Positions 54,734 to 62,674 of a DNA stretch of 64,000 nucleotides are shown piece by piece. This DNA comes from Amphritea atlantica (GTDB taxonomy: Bacteria; Pseudomonadota; Gammaproteobacteria; Pseudomonadales; Balneatricaceae). Under the pieces are notes generated by a model. It was not told the DNA's origin. It searched no databases and worked only from the letters and a program-made list of their open reading frames with translations. Made by a program: the position numbers and the translations under genes. The stretch covers positions 186,001 through 250,000 of the forward strand of contig CP073344.1 of NCBI GenBank assembly GCA_024397875.1, written 5' to 3'. Within the stretch, counting starts at the first letter, position 1, and every line of letters begins with the position of its first letter.

Positions 54734-55960
54734 ATGAAAGAGATCATCCTGCTCAACATTTCCGGCCAGGATAAGCCGGGAGTTACCTCCTCAATTACCC
54801 GTATTCTTGCCCAGTTTGAGATCGATATTCTCGACATTGGTCAGGCAGTTATTCATAACACCCTGTCTCTGGGAATTCTGATTGGCGTTCCGGCCCGGGC
54901 TGAAGCTTCAAGCCTGCTGAGGGATGTATTGTTCAAAGCGCATGAGATGGATATGAATATCCGTTTTGAACCGGTCACTATTGATGAATATAACAGCTGG
55001 GTGAGTGAGCAGGGTAAGTCCCGTCATATCATCACCCTGCTGGCACGTAAGATCACTGCCGAACATATCGGCAAGGTGACTCAGACCGCTGCCGACCATG
55101 GGCTGAATATCGATAATATCAGTCGTTTGTCTGGCCGGGTATCTGTCGGTGCTGCTGCTCTGGAAAAAAGCGAAGAGAAAACCCGTGCCTGCGTCGAGTT
55201 TTCGGTTCGCGGCGCGCCTGCCGATTCCGCTCAGTTGCGCGAGGAGTTTCTGAGTATTGCCAGTGATCTGGATGTGGATATCGCCTTCCAGAAGGATGAT
55301 ATCTACCGCCGTAATCGCCGTCTGGTGGTGTTCGATATGGATTCCACACTGATTGAGGCCGAAGTGATTGATGAGCTGGCCAAGAAAGCGGGTGTCGGCG
55401 ATCAGGTGGTCGAGATCACCGAAGCGGCGATGCGGGGGGAGATCGACTTCACTGAAAGCTTTACGCGGCGTATGGCGTTGCTGAAAGGCCTTGATGAGTC
55501 TGTACTGGAACAGATCGCTCACAGTCTGCCATTGACTGAGGGCGTTGAGGAACTGGTCTCTAAACTGAAAGCGCTGGGCTTCAAAACGGCCATCCTGTCG
55601 GGTGGTTTTAACTATTTTGCTAACCATCTGCAGCAGAAGATGGGTTTTGACTATGTTTACGCCAATGAACTTGAGATAGTCGATGGCAAGGTGACCGGCA
55701 ATGTCACCGGCACCGTTGTCGATGGCAAGCGCAAAGCGGAACTGCTGCGCACGATAGCAGAGAAAGAGGGCGTGAGTCTGGAGCAGACGATCGCTGTGGG
55801 TGATGGTGCCAATGATCTGCCGATGCTCTCCATTGCCGGTCTGGGGATCGCTTTCAGAGCTAAGCCGTTGGTGCGTCAAAGCGCCAAGCAGGCGATCTCG
55901 ACCCTGGGACTGGATGGTATTTTGTACCTGATCGGCTTCCGGGACCGGGATACGCTTTAA
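54734..55960 (+). CDS. serB: Phosphoserine phosphatase
   Basis: SerB hydrolyses O-phosphoserine to serine, the last step of serine synthesis. The 408-residue protein has two tandem ACT-like domains (about residues 1-180; first strand EIILLNISGQDKPGVTSSIT), as in Pseudomonas and mycobacterial enzymes, followed by a HAD domain. HAD motifs are D201-M-D203-S-T (nucleophile and acid/base), LSGGFNYF (motif II) and VGDGANDLPML (metal ligands). ATG at 54734 gives the full first ACT strand. The upstream extended -10 indicates its own promoter, so it is not part of the export operon. Confidence 0.96.
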   Translation: MKEIILLNISGQDKPGVTSSITRILAQFEIDILDIGQAVIHNTLSLGILIGVPARAEASSLLRDVLFKAHEMDMNIRFEPVTIDEYNSWVSEQGKSRHIITLLARKITAEHIGKVTQTAADHGLNIDNISRLSGRVSVGAAALEKSEEKTRACVEFSVRGAPADSAQLREEFLSIASDLDVDIAFQKDDIYRRNRRLVVFDMDSTLIEAEVIDELAKKAGVGDQVVEITEAAMRGEIDFTESFTRRMALLKGLDESVLEQIAHSLPLTEGVEELVSKLKALGFKTAILSGGFNYFANHLQQKMGFDYVYANELEIVDGKVTGNVTGTVVDGKRKAELLRTIAEKEGVSLEQTIAVGDGANDLPMLSIAGLGIAFRAKPLVRQSAKQAISTLGLDGILYLIGFRDRDTL

Positions 55961-55973
55961 GAGCAAAGAGGTC

Positions 55974-56029
55974 GCTAGACGCGGCTTCGCCGCTTGCTAG
56001 TTGCTAGACGTCACTACGTGACTTGCTAG
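55974..56029. repeat. Two tandem 27-bp hairpin repeats
   Basis: Two units share the frame GCTAGAC-(13 nt hairpin)-TTGCTAG, at 55974-56000 (hairpin GCGGCTTCGCCGC) and 56003-56029 (hairpin GTCACTACGTGAC). The second recurs in inverted orientation at 57245-57271 with 26 of 27 bases matching. They look like a small REP-type repeat family. Confidence 0.75.
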
Positions 56030-56247
56030 AAAAAGCAAGAGCTTAAAGCCCCGCCTTCTGACAAGCTATTGACCTATCGTGCTGTTTTGGGGAATGGCGG
56101 AACAGATATTTGGCTGCGGGTATGAGGCGAGAATACCCGTCCCAGAAAATAGGGTTAACGGTAACAGCTACTCTTGGCCTATCCGTATTCGTTTAAGTTG
56201 CGATACCCCCGCAGCAAACCACCGTGCGGTCGCTGTGCAGCCGTTGG

Positions 56248-56886
56248 TTATAAGCCAATGTATCTCAAGGCCACATCGGCTTCCGTGTAATCCCTAATTG
56301 ATTGAGGACTACTAATGCGATTCCCGACAGAGACAAAATTATAGCCCAAAGTTTCAGATGCTTTCTGGTCCCAAGGCCCGTCCCCAAAGTAGGTTCTTGA
56401 ATCATAACGACCATTGCCTGCAAGCCTCTCGGCCAATCGCATAATCTCTATTCTGCTGTAGTGATCCGAGGACGAGGCCAATGGTATAGCCGAGAAGTTA
56501 ATGCCTGCAGCATTGAGTTTCATTCTCGCGGATTCAGCCCAGCCACCAGTTGCAAAGGCTACTGAGACATTCTGGCGTGAAACAAGCTGCGATAAAAACT
56601 TATACGCTCCGGGGATCGGCGATACTTCGTGGCACGAAACGTAATCCGCTACTCGACTCACAAACTGCTCTTTAACCTCCTTTGCGATGCGCTCGCTGTC
56701 ACTGTGAAGGCCCAATTCTTCGACTACCTCGGAGAGAATCCCAGAATCGGTTACGTGATGATAGCGACTCCAGTCAGGCCCTATGGATATACCCAATACA
56801 TCCTTGATAGCTGCTTGAAAGCACTCCGTATCAAAATCGTATGACTCGACCAGCGTTCCGTCTATGTCGAACAAGACTAGATGCAC
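56248..56886 (-). CDS. HAD-family hydrolase (phosphoglycolate phosphatase-like)
   Basis: This 212-residue soluble protein has HAD motif I FDIDGTLVES (nucleophile D7, acid/base D9), motif II around FATGGWAES (threonine), a basic residue in the middle region and motif III FGDGPWDQKA with its acidic metal ligand. A helical cap between motifs I and II (about 15-85) places it near the phosphoglycolate/beta-phosphoglucomutase group. The start is GTG with GGGAGAGG just upstream on the minus strand. It stands alone between serB and the FimX-like gene, in a segment flanked by inverted hairpin repeats, and so may have been acquired horizontally. The substrate cannot be told from sequence. Confidence 0.85.
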   Translation of the reverse strand: MHLVLFDIDGTLVESYDFDTECFQAAIKDVLGISIGPDWSRYHHVTDSGILSEVVEELGLHSDSERIAKEVKEQFVSRVADYVSCHEVSPIPGAYKFLSQLVSRQNVSVAFATGGWAESARMKLNAAGINFSAIPLASSSDHYSRIEIMRLAERLAGNGRYDSRTYFGDGPWDQKASETLGYNFVSVGNRISSPQSIRDYTEADVALRYIGL

Positions 56887-56923
56887 AACCTCTCCCTTAG
56901 CTTATAACAATTTAATAGTCTGC

Positions 56924-56967
56924 CCTTGTAAGGTTGGAAAGCTTGCAAGCTTTGCTACCTTACAAGG
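56924..56967. repeat. 44-nt interrupted palindrome
   Basis: Outer arms CCTTGTAAGGT / ACCTTACAAGG (11 bp, perfect) enclose the inner palindrome AAAGCTTGCAAGCTTT, with mismatched TGG/GCT triplets between. It lies about 40 bases upstream of the HAD-hydrolase start. It could be an operator, a cruciform or part of a mobile element. Confidence 0.85.
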
Positions 56968-57244
56968 TACGTTAAACTCCATGGATGGATAAAAAATGTA
57001 CCGTAGAAGTCGAAAGTACCAGGCAAATGTGACTAATTATGCGAAGGCAAGGGCTGCCAGAGAGGAGAAAAGGATCAATGGTATTCATCCTGAATATCCG
57101 TCTGAACTGTCTTAAGTGCCTGGCCAGCTACACAGACTCATCAAAATCACAGACTACGATACGGGTACTCCAGTTACCCACCGGGTTTAACTATATCGCA
57201 GTTGTCTTATCGATGACTACAGCGGCTGTTTTTCTTTGTTTTTT

Positions 57245-57271
57245 CTAGCAAGTCACGAAGTGACGTCTAGC
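57245..57271. repeat. Inverted copy of the 27-bp hairpin repeat
   Basis: The reverse complement matches the unit at 56003-56029 at 26 of 27 positions. Together they bracket the HAD-hydrolase segment. Confidence 0.75.
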
Positions 57272-57358
57272 TGCTAGCGAGCTGCGCAGCAGCGTTCTGA
57301 TTTCCCAAGCGGCGGAGCCGCGATCTAGCTACTCCGCATCGCGGTTGTCGGCTTTTTG

Positions 57359-59494
57359 CTATTCAAAAAAGTCGTAATTCATATCGGGGCCGGGAGGTTG
57401 CAGGTAGTAGCCCTGAATATAATCGACCCCCAGCTTCCATAGCTTACCCATCAGTTTGGTGTCCTCTACCAGAGGCGCGACGGTGCCTATTTCAGCACTT
57501 TTCAGTTGCTTAATCAGCGCAGCAAATGCTTTATCGGACTCTTTCGAGCTGTTCAGGTCCTGAATGTACGAACCATCTAGCTTAACCAGATCCGGCTTGA
57601 GTTTTCTGCGCAGCAGTTCGCGGTTTTCTGAGACGCCGAAATGCTTGATACAAAACTTGCAGCCCAGTTTTTTAAGCCCAAATCTGAACTGCTCAGCCTG
57701 TGTCTGGCTGGTACTCAGATCTGATTCATTGGCCTGGAATATCACCATCTCGGCAGGGATTCGCTGCTCTTTGAGCTGCTCCGCAATCCAGCTGAGTATC
57801 TCGGGTTCCTGATAGAACTGAGCGGTCAGGTTTATAAACACCCGGCTGCGATGTTGTTCCTTTAACTGCTCTGCGACACGACGAAGGGTGTGTTCGATAA
57901 CCCATTTATCCAGGCGGATATTGGTATCGGCATGGTCCATGGTGGAAAGGAATACATTGGGTGACAAGTCGTCCTCGCCATTATCTTGCTGTAGCCGCAG
58001 AAACACCTCGTAGTTTCCCCAGCCATTGGTCGATGCCAGCGCAACGATCGGCTGAAAAAGAATGCGGAACTTATCATTTTCCAAAGCATCGAGGATCATT
58101 TTGATGGATGAGTCATCGATATTCTCATGTTCATCGGTGCTCAGTTCGAACAGTTTTGCGCCATTGCCGCGTTGACCATTATTGAGTACTTCATCGGCGG
58201 CGGATCTTGCCCGGTCAATTAACTCGACATAATGAGGGGCGTTATCGTTGATTGAACTGATGCCTATGCTACAGCTTGTCTGCACCATCGTGCCGACGAC
58301 ATCGATATTCAGTTTTGCAATCGCGTTGCACAGCTGTTGGGCTAGTTTTATGGCTTTATCGGGGCTGGGATCGTGAAACAGTACGGCAAAAACACCTTCG
58401 TCCAGTCGGGCGCAGAGGTGGATTTTGTTTATTTCCTTGTGGAGCACCTCGGCGGCATCAGCCAGCACGATATCGCTGCCCGTTATTCCCAGTTCCGATT
58501 GCAGGGCGCTGTAATTATCAAATTTAATGTACAGCAAACTGCAGTCTGATCCACCGTTGAGTGCTCGGTGAACCGCTTTTTCCAGAGCATTTATAAAGTA
58601 ATTACCATCATACAGACCGGTTGTGGGATCCAGGTTTTCGAAGCGCTCTTCAGTATTTCTGCTATCCGGGTGGATAATTACCTGCAGGCAGTTCTGGTTC
58701 AGATAGCGGGCTTGCTGGATGCTGAAGGTTGCCTGGAAATTGGTGCCGTCAACCCGGCGTGCTTTCAGCTCTGTTTTTATGGCGTGACTATTATTCTCCA
58801 GCGCTTCATGCAGCGCCGCTTTTAACGGGTCACGGTCTTTTAATATGGTGAACTTATCCAGAGGTTCGTGCTGTAAGCTATTGTGCTCCTCAAGCCCAAA
58901 TTGCTCTGAGAAAGCCGGATTGCTGTACACCGGTTTCAGCTCTGAAGAGAGATAAATAATCGGTAACCTCGACAGCTCGGCCAACTGTTGGCATTGCTTT
59001 TCTGATTCGGCCAGCTCGGCTTCAACAATCCGCAGTCGTCGCCGCTTTTCGAGATGTTCCAGCTGCCTGCGGATCTGAATTAACAGCAGCTCCTGCTCTT
59101 CCAGTGAAATAACCGTGGCCATCCGGGCCTTCAGCCCCTGTAGCAGTGTCTGGCTGGTATTTTGGGGCACTAGCTGAATAATCGGGATATCTTTGTTCAG
59201 CCGATGAAGGATCTGAACCGCTTCTTTCGCGCCAAACTGTCCCTCTACCTGAGGGCTCAGTATCAGATCCCAGGAGCGTTCACTCAGCGCCTGGTTGAAC
59301 TCTTCAGCTGACTGTACCTGTTGCCCTCTGGGAGCGAGCCGGGCACCCCGTAACAGGGTGATTATCGGATCCGCTTCCTCTGCGGTCAGACCTAGAAACA
59401 GGATATGCACATTTTTGCGCAGTCGCTGTCGCTGTTCAGAAATAATCCTTTTTAACAGGCCATCAGGCTCACCTGTTGCTGTTTGTCCGCTCAT
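57359..59494 (-). CDS. FimX-like REC-PAS-GGDEF-EAL protein with degenerate motifs
   Basis: This 711-residue cytoplasmic protein has an N-terminal receiver-like domain (about 25-150; the phospho-acceptor environment looks incomplete), a linker coiled coil, a PAS domain (about 170-290), GGDEF (about 300-460) and EAL (about 465-711). The GGDEF signature reads LDEGVF, so cyclase activity is unlikely. The EAL signature reads EVF in NYEVFLRLQ, and the conserved DDFG is KHFG, so phosphodiesterase activity is also unlikely. The same domain order and the same kind of double degeneracy (GDSIF and EVL) define Pseudomonas FimX, a c-di-GMP receptor that controls type IV pili. A FimX-type role is inferred; no pilus genes lie in this window. 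Confidence 0.75.
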   Translation of the reverse strand: MSGQTATGEPDGLLKRIISEQRQRLRKNVHILFLGLTAEEADPIITLLRGARLAPRGQQVQSAEEFNQALSERSWDLILSPQVEGQFGAKEAVQILHRLNKDIPIIQLVPQNTSQTLLQGLKARMATVISLEEQELLLIQIRRQLEHLEKRRRLRIVEAELAESEKQCQQLAELSRLPIIYLSSELKPVYSNPAFSEQFGLEEHNSLQHEPLDKFTILKDRDPLKAALHEALENNSHAIKTELKARRVDGTNFQATFSIQQARYLNQNCLQVIIHPDSRNTEERFENLDPTTGLYDGNYFINALEKAVHRALNGGSDCSLLYIKFDNYSALQSELGITGSDIVLADAAEVLHKEINKIHLCARLDEGVFAVLFHDPSPDKAIKLAQQLCNAIAKLNIDVVGTMVQTSCSIGISSINDNAPHYVELIDRARSAADEVLNNGQRGNGAKLFELSTDEHENIDDSSIKMILDALENDKFRILFQPIVALASTNGWGNYEVFLRLQQDNGEDDLSPNVFLSTMDHADTNIRLDKWVIEHTLRRVAEQLKEQHRSRVFINLTAQFYQEPEILSWIAEQLKEQRIPAEMVIFQANESDLSTSQTQAEQFRFGLKKLGCKFCIKHFGVSENRELLRRKLKPDLVKLDGSYIQDLNSSKESDKAFAALIKQLKSAEIGTVAPLVEDTKLMGKLWKLGVDYIQGYYLQPPGPDMNYDFFE

Positions 59495-59623
59495 TGTTTT
59501 CTTCTGCAGTTAAAGCACTATATGGATCACTGAGTGTATCCGCTTTGAGCCAATCTGTCAGCGGGCAGCGCTTTAAAAAACCGAGGCGCGTTGCCCGATC
59601 ATCATAAAGAGCCTTCTTTATAT

Positions 59624-59694
59624 TTGTAGGAGCGGCTTCCAGCCGCGAATGAAAATCACCAGATACTGCTCGCGGCTGGAAGCCGCTCCTACAA
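59624..59694. repeat. REP-type inverted repeat
   Basis: A perfect 25-bp inverted repeat starts TTGTAGGAGCGGCTTCCAGC and is separated by 21 bases (arms 59624-59648 and 59670-59694). The GTAGGAGCGGC core is the usual extragenic palindrome of pseudomonads and related marine gammaproteobacteria. Confidence 0.9.
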
Positions 59695-59827
59695 TATAAA
59701 TTGTTGTGTTGATTAGGTCGCTGTGACAAGTCCGACAACGCGCAACTAGCTAGGTATTGCGCATAATACCGAAGCATTAGTCTGACCAGGGGCTTATTAA
59801 AAGGAAGAATGTGAAGCCAGAAAAGAA

Positions 59828-60313
59828 TGGCTGGGGTAGGAGGATTGATCCTTACCGTCTTCGACGCTAAGTCCCCTGCGGGCTTCGCTGGCGCTCGTCT
59901 CAAATTGCTGCGCAATTAGTTGAACCTCGAGGTTCTCGTGCTTGCTGATAGTGTGAGTCTTTACTGAACTGTATTTTGATAAGAAAGAATGGCTGGGGTA
60001 GGAGGATTGATCCTTACCGTCTTCGACGCTAAGTCCCCTGCGGGCTTCGCTGGCGCTCGTCTCAAATTGCTGCGCAATTAGTTGAACCTCGAGGTTCTCG
60101 TGCTTGCTGATAGTGTGAGTCTTTGCTGAGCCGTAACTTGAGAAGAAAGAATGGCTGGGGTAGGAGGATTGATCCTTACCGTCTTCGACGCTAAGTCCCC
60201 TGCGGGCTTCGCTGGCGCTCGTCTCAAATTGCTGCGCAATTAGTCGAACCTCGAGGTTCTCGTGCTTGCTGACAGTTTGAGTTTTTGCTGAGCCGTAACT
60301 TGATAAGAAAGAA
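59828..60313 (-). repeat. Three 162-bp tandem repeats, each starting with the 3' end of tRNA-Gln
   Basis: Units begin at 59828, 59990 and 60152, and the tRNA-Gln itself begins at 60314, so the period is exactly 162 bp three times. Each unit holds 19 bases identical to the tRNA-Gln 3' end (TGGCTGGGGTAGGAGGATT on the plus strand) followed by about 143 bases that also lie directly downstream of the real tRNA. Copies differ at only a few positions. The layout closely parallels the E. coli tyrT rtT repeats (178 bp, 19 bases of tRNA 3' end). Because 162 is divisible by three, a frame stays open across all units on the minus strand (59797-60345), but it reads through the tRNA and is unlikely to be a protein. 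Confidence 0.95.
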
Positions 60314-60388
60314 TGGCTGGGGTAGGAGGATTCGAACCTCCGCATGACGAGATCAAAACCCGTTGCCTTACCGCTTGGCGATACCCCA
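60314..60388 (-). tRNA. tRNA-Gln (TTG), copy 1
   Basis: The 75-nt cloverleaf includes an encoded CCA. It starts TGGGGTATCGCCAAG, the anticodon loop is TTTTGAT with anticodon TTG, and the T arm is GGAGGTTCGAATCCTCC. It is the last functional tRNA of the minus-strand Met-Gln-Met-Gln operon and abuts the 162-bp repeats. Confidence 0.97.
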
Positions 60389-60398
60389 GCAAAAAGAA

Positions 60399-60475
60399 TG
60401 GTGGCAATAGCGGGACTCGAACCTGCGACCCTCGCATTATGAATGCGATGCTCTAACCAGCTGAGCTATATTGCC
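60399..60475 (-). tRNA. tRNA-Met (CAT, elongator), copy 1
   Basis: This 77-nt tRNA has an encoded CCA. Acceptor stem GGCAATA pairs with TATTGCC, the anticodon loop TTCATAA gives CAT, and the T arm is GCAGGTTCGAGTCCCGC. The full 1-72 pair marks it as elongator rather than initiator. Confidence 0.95.
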
Positions 60476-60592
60476 ATCTATATAACAGTGGGTTTAATAA
60501 CCGTCATATAAATATGGTGGGTAACTAGCGGAACAGAGTCCGGATTGCTACACACCTTCTCTAAACAAACTATCAGATAGTCAGTCAGAAGA

Positions 60593-60667
60593 TGGCTGGG
60601 GTAGGAGGATTCGAACCTCCGCATGACGAGATCAAAACCCGTTGCCTTACCGCTTGGCGATACCCCA
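60593..60667 (-). tRNA. tRNA-Gln (TTG), copy 2
   Basis: It appears identical over its 75 nt to the copy at 60314-60388. It lies 117 bases upstream of tRNA-Met copy 1 in the same transcription unit; the Met-Gln pair has been duplicated. Confidence 0.97.
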
Positions 60668-60686
60668 GCAAAGTCTGATAAGTGAA

Positions 60687-60763
60687 TGGTGGCAATAGCG
60701 GGACTCGAACCTGCGACCCTCGCATTATGAATGCGATGCTCTAACCAGCTGAGCTATATTGCC
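60687..60763 (-). tRNA. tRNA-Met (CAT, elongator), copy 2
   Basis: It appears identical over its 77 nt to the copy at 60399-60475. It is the first tRNA of the operon, 22 bases downstream of the -10 box. Confidence 0.95.
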
Positions 60764-60785
60764 TTAGCACTTATCAAGGCCGCGA

Positions 60786-60814
60786 ATTATTCTCTTTTTT
60801 GCTAATCATGTCAA
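60786..60814 (-). promoter_or_regulatory. Sigma-70 promoter of the tRNA operon
   Basis: On the minus strand a perfect TTGACA (60814-60809) is followed by exactly 17 bases and AATAAT (60791-60786, five of six consensus bases). This is a strong housekeeping promoter of the kind expected for tRNA genes. Confidence 0.88.
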
Positions 60815-60860
60815 CCGATTAGCGGGAAAAAACCGGTCATTTTCTCTGCCGGTCGCAAGG

Positions 60861-60906
60861 CAAAAAAATAGCCATACTGAATGACCTCAGAATGGCTGTT
60901 TTTTGT
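60861..60906 (-). terminator. Rho-independent terminator after ychF
   Basis: Stem AGCCAT-x-CTGA / TCAG-x-ATGGCT has one A-A mismatch and a loop of six bases. On the minus strand a run of seven T follows. T-rich flanks on the other side make it possibly bidirectional. Confidence 0.85.
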
Positions 60907-60951
60907 ACTATAAACAGGGTTTAGGGGGAATATCTATTCCCTGTTGTTGTA

Positions 60952-62043
60952 TCAGACGTTAAAGCGGTAGTGAACCACATCACCATCTTTGAGGATGTAG
61001 TCTTTCCCTTCAAGACGCCATTTACCGGCATCCTTGGCACCCGCTTCACCCTTGTACTGAATGAAATCATCATAACCAATGACTTCAGCCCGGATAAAGC
61101 CTTTCTGGAAGTCGGTGTGGATAACGCCAGCGCCTTCAGGAGCTGTAGCGCCCTGTTTGACAGTCCAGGCCCGCACCTCTTTCACTCCGGCCGTAAAGTA
61201 GGTGTGCAGCCCCAGCAGGGAATAGCCTGCACGGATCACCCGGTCAAGACCCGGTTCTTCCATGCCCATCTCCTGCAGGAATTCCAGTTTCTCCTCATCT
61301 TCCAGCTCAGATATCTCAGCTTCCATCTTATTGCAGATGATAACGACTTCTGCGCCTTCCTCTTCAGCCAGACTGACTACTTTGTCCAGATGAGGATTAT
61401 TTTCAAAACCATCTTCCGCAACGTTGGCGATATACATGGTCGGCTTGGTGGTCAGCAGATGGAACTGAAGGATTTCCGCCTGCTCTTCGTCATTCAGTTC
61501 AAGGGCGCGAACCGGTTTTCCCTGCTCCAGTTGAGCGAGGATTTTTTCCAGGATTACTTTCGATTTCAGTGCATCTTTATCGCCGCTTTTGGCGACCCGC
61601 AGCACTTTGTTCAGCTGTTTTTCAACTGATTCAAGGTCCGCCAGTGCCAGTTCGGTATTGATGATCTCGATATCATCAATCGGATCAATCTTATTGGCGA
61701 CGTGGATGACATTGTCATCTTCAAAGCAGCGCACGACGTGTGCAATTGCATCGGTTTCACGGATGTTGGCGAGAAACTTATTTCCCAGTCCTTCACCTTT
61801 TGAGGCGCCGGCAACCAGACCTGCAATATCGACAAACTCCATCGTCGTTGCCAGGACGCGTTCAGGTTTTACGATTTCAGCCAGGGCGTCCAGACGGGGG
61901 TCCGGCATAGGTACTACGCCCGCATTGGGTTCAATCGTACAGAATGGAAAGTTTTCTGCGCCAATGCCTGCTTTAGTCAGGGCATTAAACAGAGTAGATT
62001 TGCCTACGTTTGGCAAGCCAACGATGCCGCATTTGAAACCCAT
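60952..62043 (-). CDS. ychF: Redox-regulated ATPase/GTPase YchF (OLA1 family)
   Basis: This 363-residue cytoplasmic P-loop protein of the Obg family binds ribosomes. G1 is [16 protein letters not shown]3 is [19 protein letters not shown]4 is NKME in place of NKxD, the change linked to ATP preference in this family. A coiled-coil insertion lies at about 130-200, and the C terminus is a TGS domain (about 280-363) containing ARAWT-like and [13 protein letters not shown] segments. The start is supported by AGGA eight bases upstream. It is 16 bases downstream of pth in the conserved ychF-pth pair. Confidence 0.97.
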   Translation of the reverse strand: MGFKCGIVGLPNVGKSTLFNALTKAGIGAENFPFCTIEPNAGVVPMPDPRLDALAEIVKPERVLATTMEFVDIAGLVAGASKGEGLGNKFLANIRETDAIAHVVRCFEDDNVIHVANKIDPIDDIEIINTELALADLESVEKQLNKVLRVAKSGDKDALKSKVILEKILAQLEQGKPVRALELNDEEQAEILQFHLLTTKPTMYIANVAEDGFENNPHLDKVVSLAEEEGAEVVIICNKMEAEISELEDEEKLEFLQEMGMEEPGLDRVIRAGYSLLGLHTYFTAGVKEVRAWTVKQGATAPEGAGVIHTDFQKGFIRAEVIGYDDFIQYKGEAGAKDAGKWRLEGKDYILKDGDVVHYRFNV

Positions 62044-62059
62044 GGCTGTGATCCTGTCG

Positions 62060-62653
62060 TCAGTTGTTCGGCTTAAAAGAGTGTAAGGTTGTCATCGCTT
62101 TGTGCCAGTCGCCGCCAGCGGCCTGTTCCAGCACTCGCATGGCTTCGTCGCAGGCCGCTTCAGTGATGCTGAACTCGGAAGCGGGGGCTTTTTTCAGCAC
62201 AAAACCGGTGACCTCGCTTGCGCTGCCCGGGTGTCCGATGCCGATGCGCAGGCGATAAAAATTCTTGTTGTTGCCTAGCTTGCTGATGATGTCGCGCAAA
62301 CCGTTATGTCCACCGTGACCTCCGCCTTGTTTAAAGCGGGCAACACCGGGCGGCAGATCCAGTTCGTCGTGGGCGACAAGTATCTGTTCAGCGGGAATCT
62401 TATAAAAATTAGCCAGAGAGGCAACTGCCTGGCCACTGAGATTCATAAAGGTAGTCGGGATCAGCAGGTGAACAGGTTGACCGTTCAGGCTGATCTTGCC
62501 ATACAGACCGTGAAACTTCGTTTCCGGTTTGAGTTGGGTAAGGTGCCGGGCAGCAAGCTGCCCGACAAAGTCGGCTCCGGCATTGTGACGGGTCTGGTCA
62601 TACTTCTGGCCAGGATTGCCCAAGCCAACGATCAGTTGTATCTGGTCTTGCAT
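62060..62653 (-). CDS. pth: Peptidyl-tRNA hydrolase
   Basis: Pth releases peptides from peptidyl-tRNAs that drop off ribosomes and is essential. The 197 residues match the family. Signature segments are [20 protein letters not shown] with catalytic H23, the substrate-binding Asn in FMNLSGQAV, and HDELDLPPG with its catalytic Asp, followed by [12 protein letters not shown]. It lies between rplY and ychF in the usual order. Confidence 0.97.
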   Translation of the reverse strand: MQDQIQLIVGLGNPGQKYDQTRHNAGADFVGQLAARHLTQLKPETKFHGLYGKISLNGQPVHLLIPTTFMNLSGQAVASLANFYKIPAEQILVAHDELDLPPGVARFKQGGGHGGHNGLRDIISKLGNNKNFYRLRIGIGHPGSASEVTGFVLKKAPASEFSITEAACDEAMRVLEQAAGGDWHKAMTTLHSFKPNN

Positions 62654-62674
62654 ACCGGAGCCTGTAGTCAGCTA

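Larger units (their letters stand above)
56887..57358. other. Intergenic region with a large interrupted palindrome, no convincing gene
   Basis: In 472 bases I find no convincing gene; a 69-codon frame at 57039-57248 has no clear family or strong ribosome site. The region includes a 44-nt palindrome (described separately), an inverted copy of the 27-bp hairpin repeat (57245-57271) and another GC-rich inverted repeat near 57315-57345. Confidence 0.6.

Noticed and set aside
54908..55966. A 352-codon minus-strand frame
   Set aside because: It lies entirely antisense to serB, whose motifs are intact.
56160..56920. Integron gene cassette around the HAD gene, suggested by TTATAAC motifs at both ends
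   Set aside because: The motifs are inverted relative to each other, and no paired GTTRRRY core or attC-like foldable site of the right spacing was found.
57039..57248. A 69-codon plus-strand frame
   Set aside because: It has no recognisable family, a weak ribosome site and an odd composition, and its end runs into the hairpin repeat.
59828..60313. CRISPR array
   Set aside because: The repeats are 162 bp with nearly identical sequence throughout and no variable spacers, and no cas genes are present.
59797..60345. A 182-codon minus-strand frame with three 54-residue repeats
   Set aside because: It exists because the 162-bp repeat is divisible by three, and it reads through the tRNA-Gln 3' end. 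There is no independent ribosome site or family. Treated as a repeat array.
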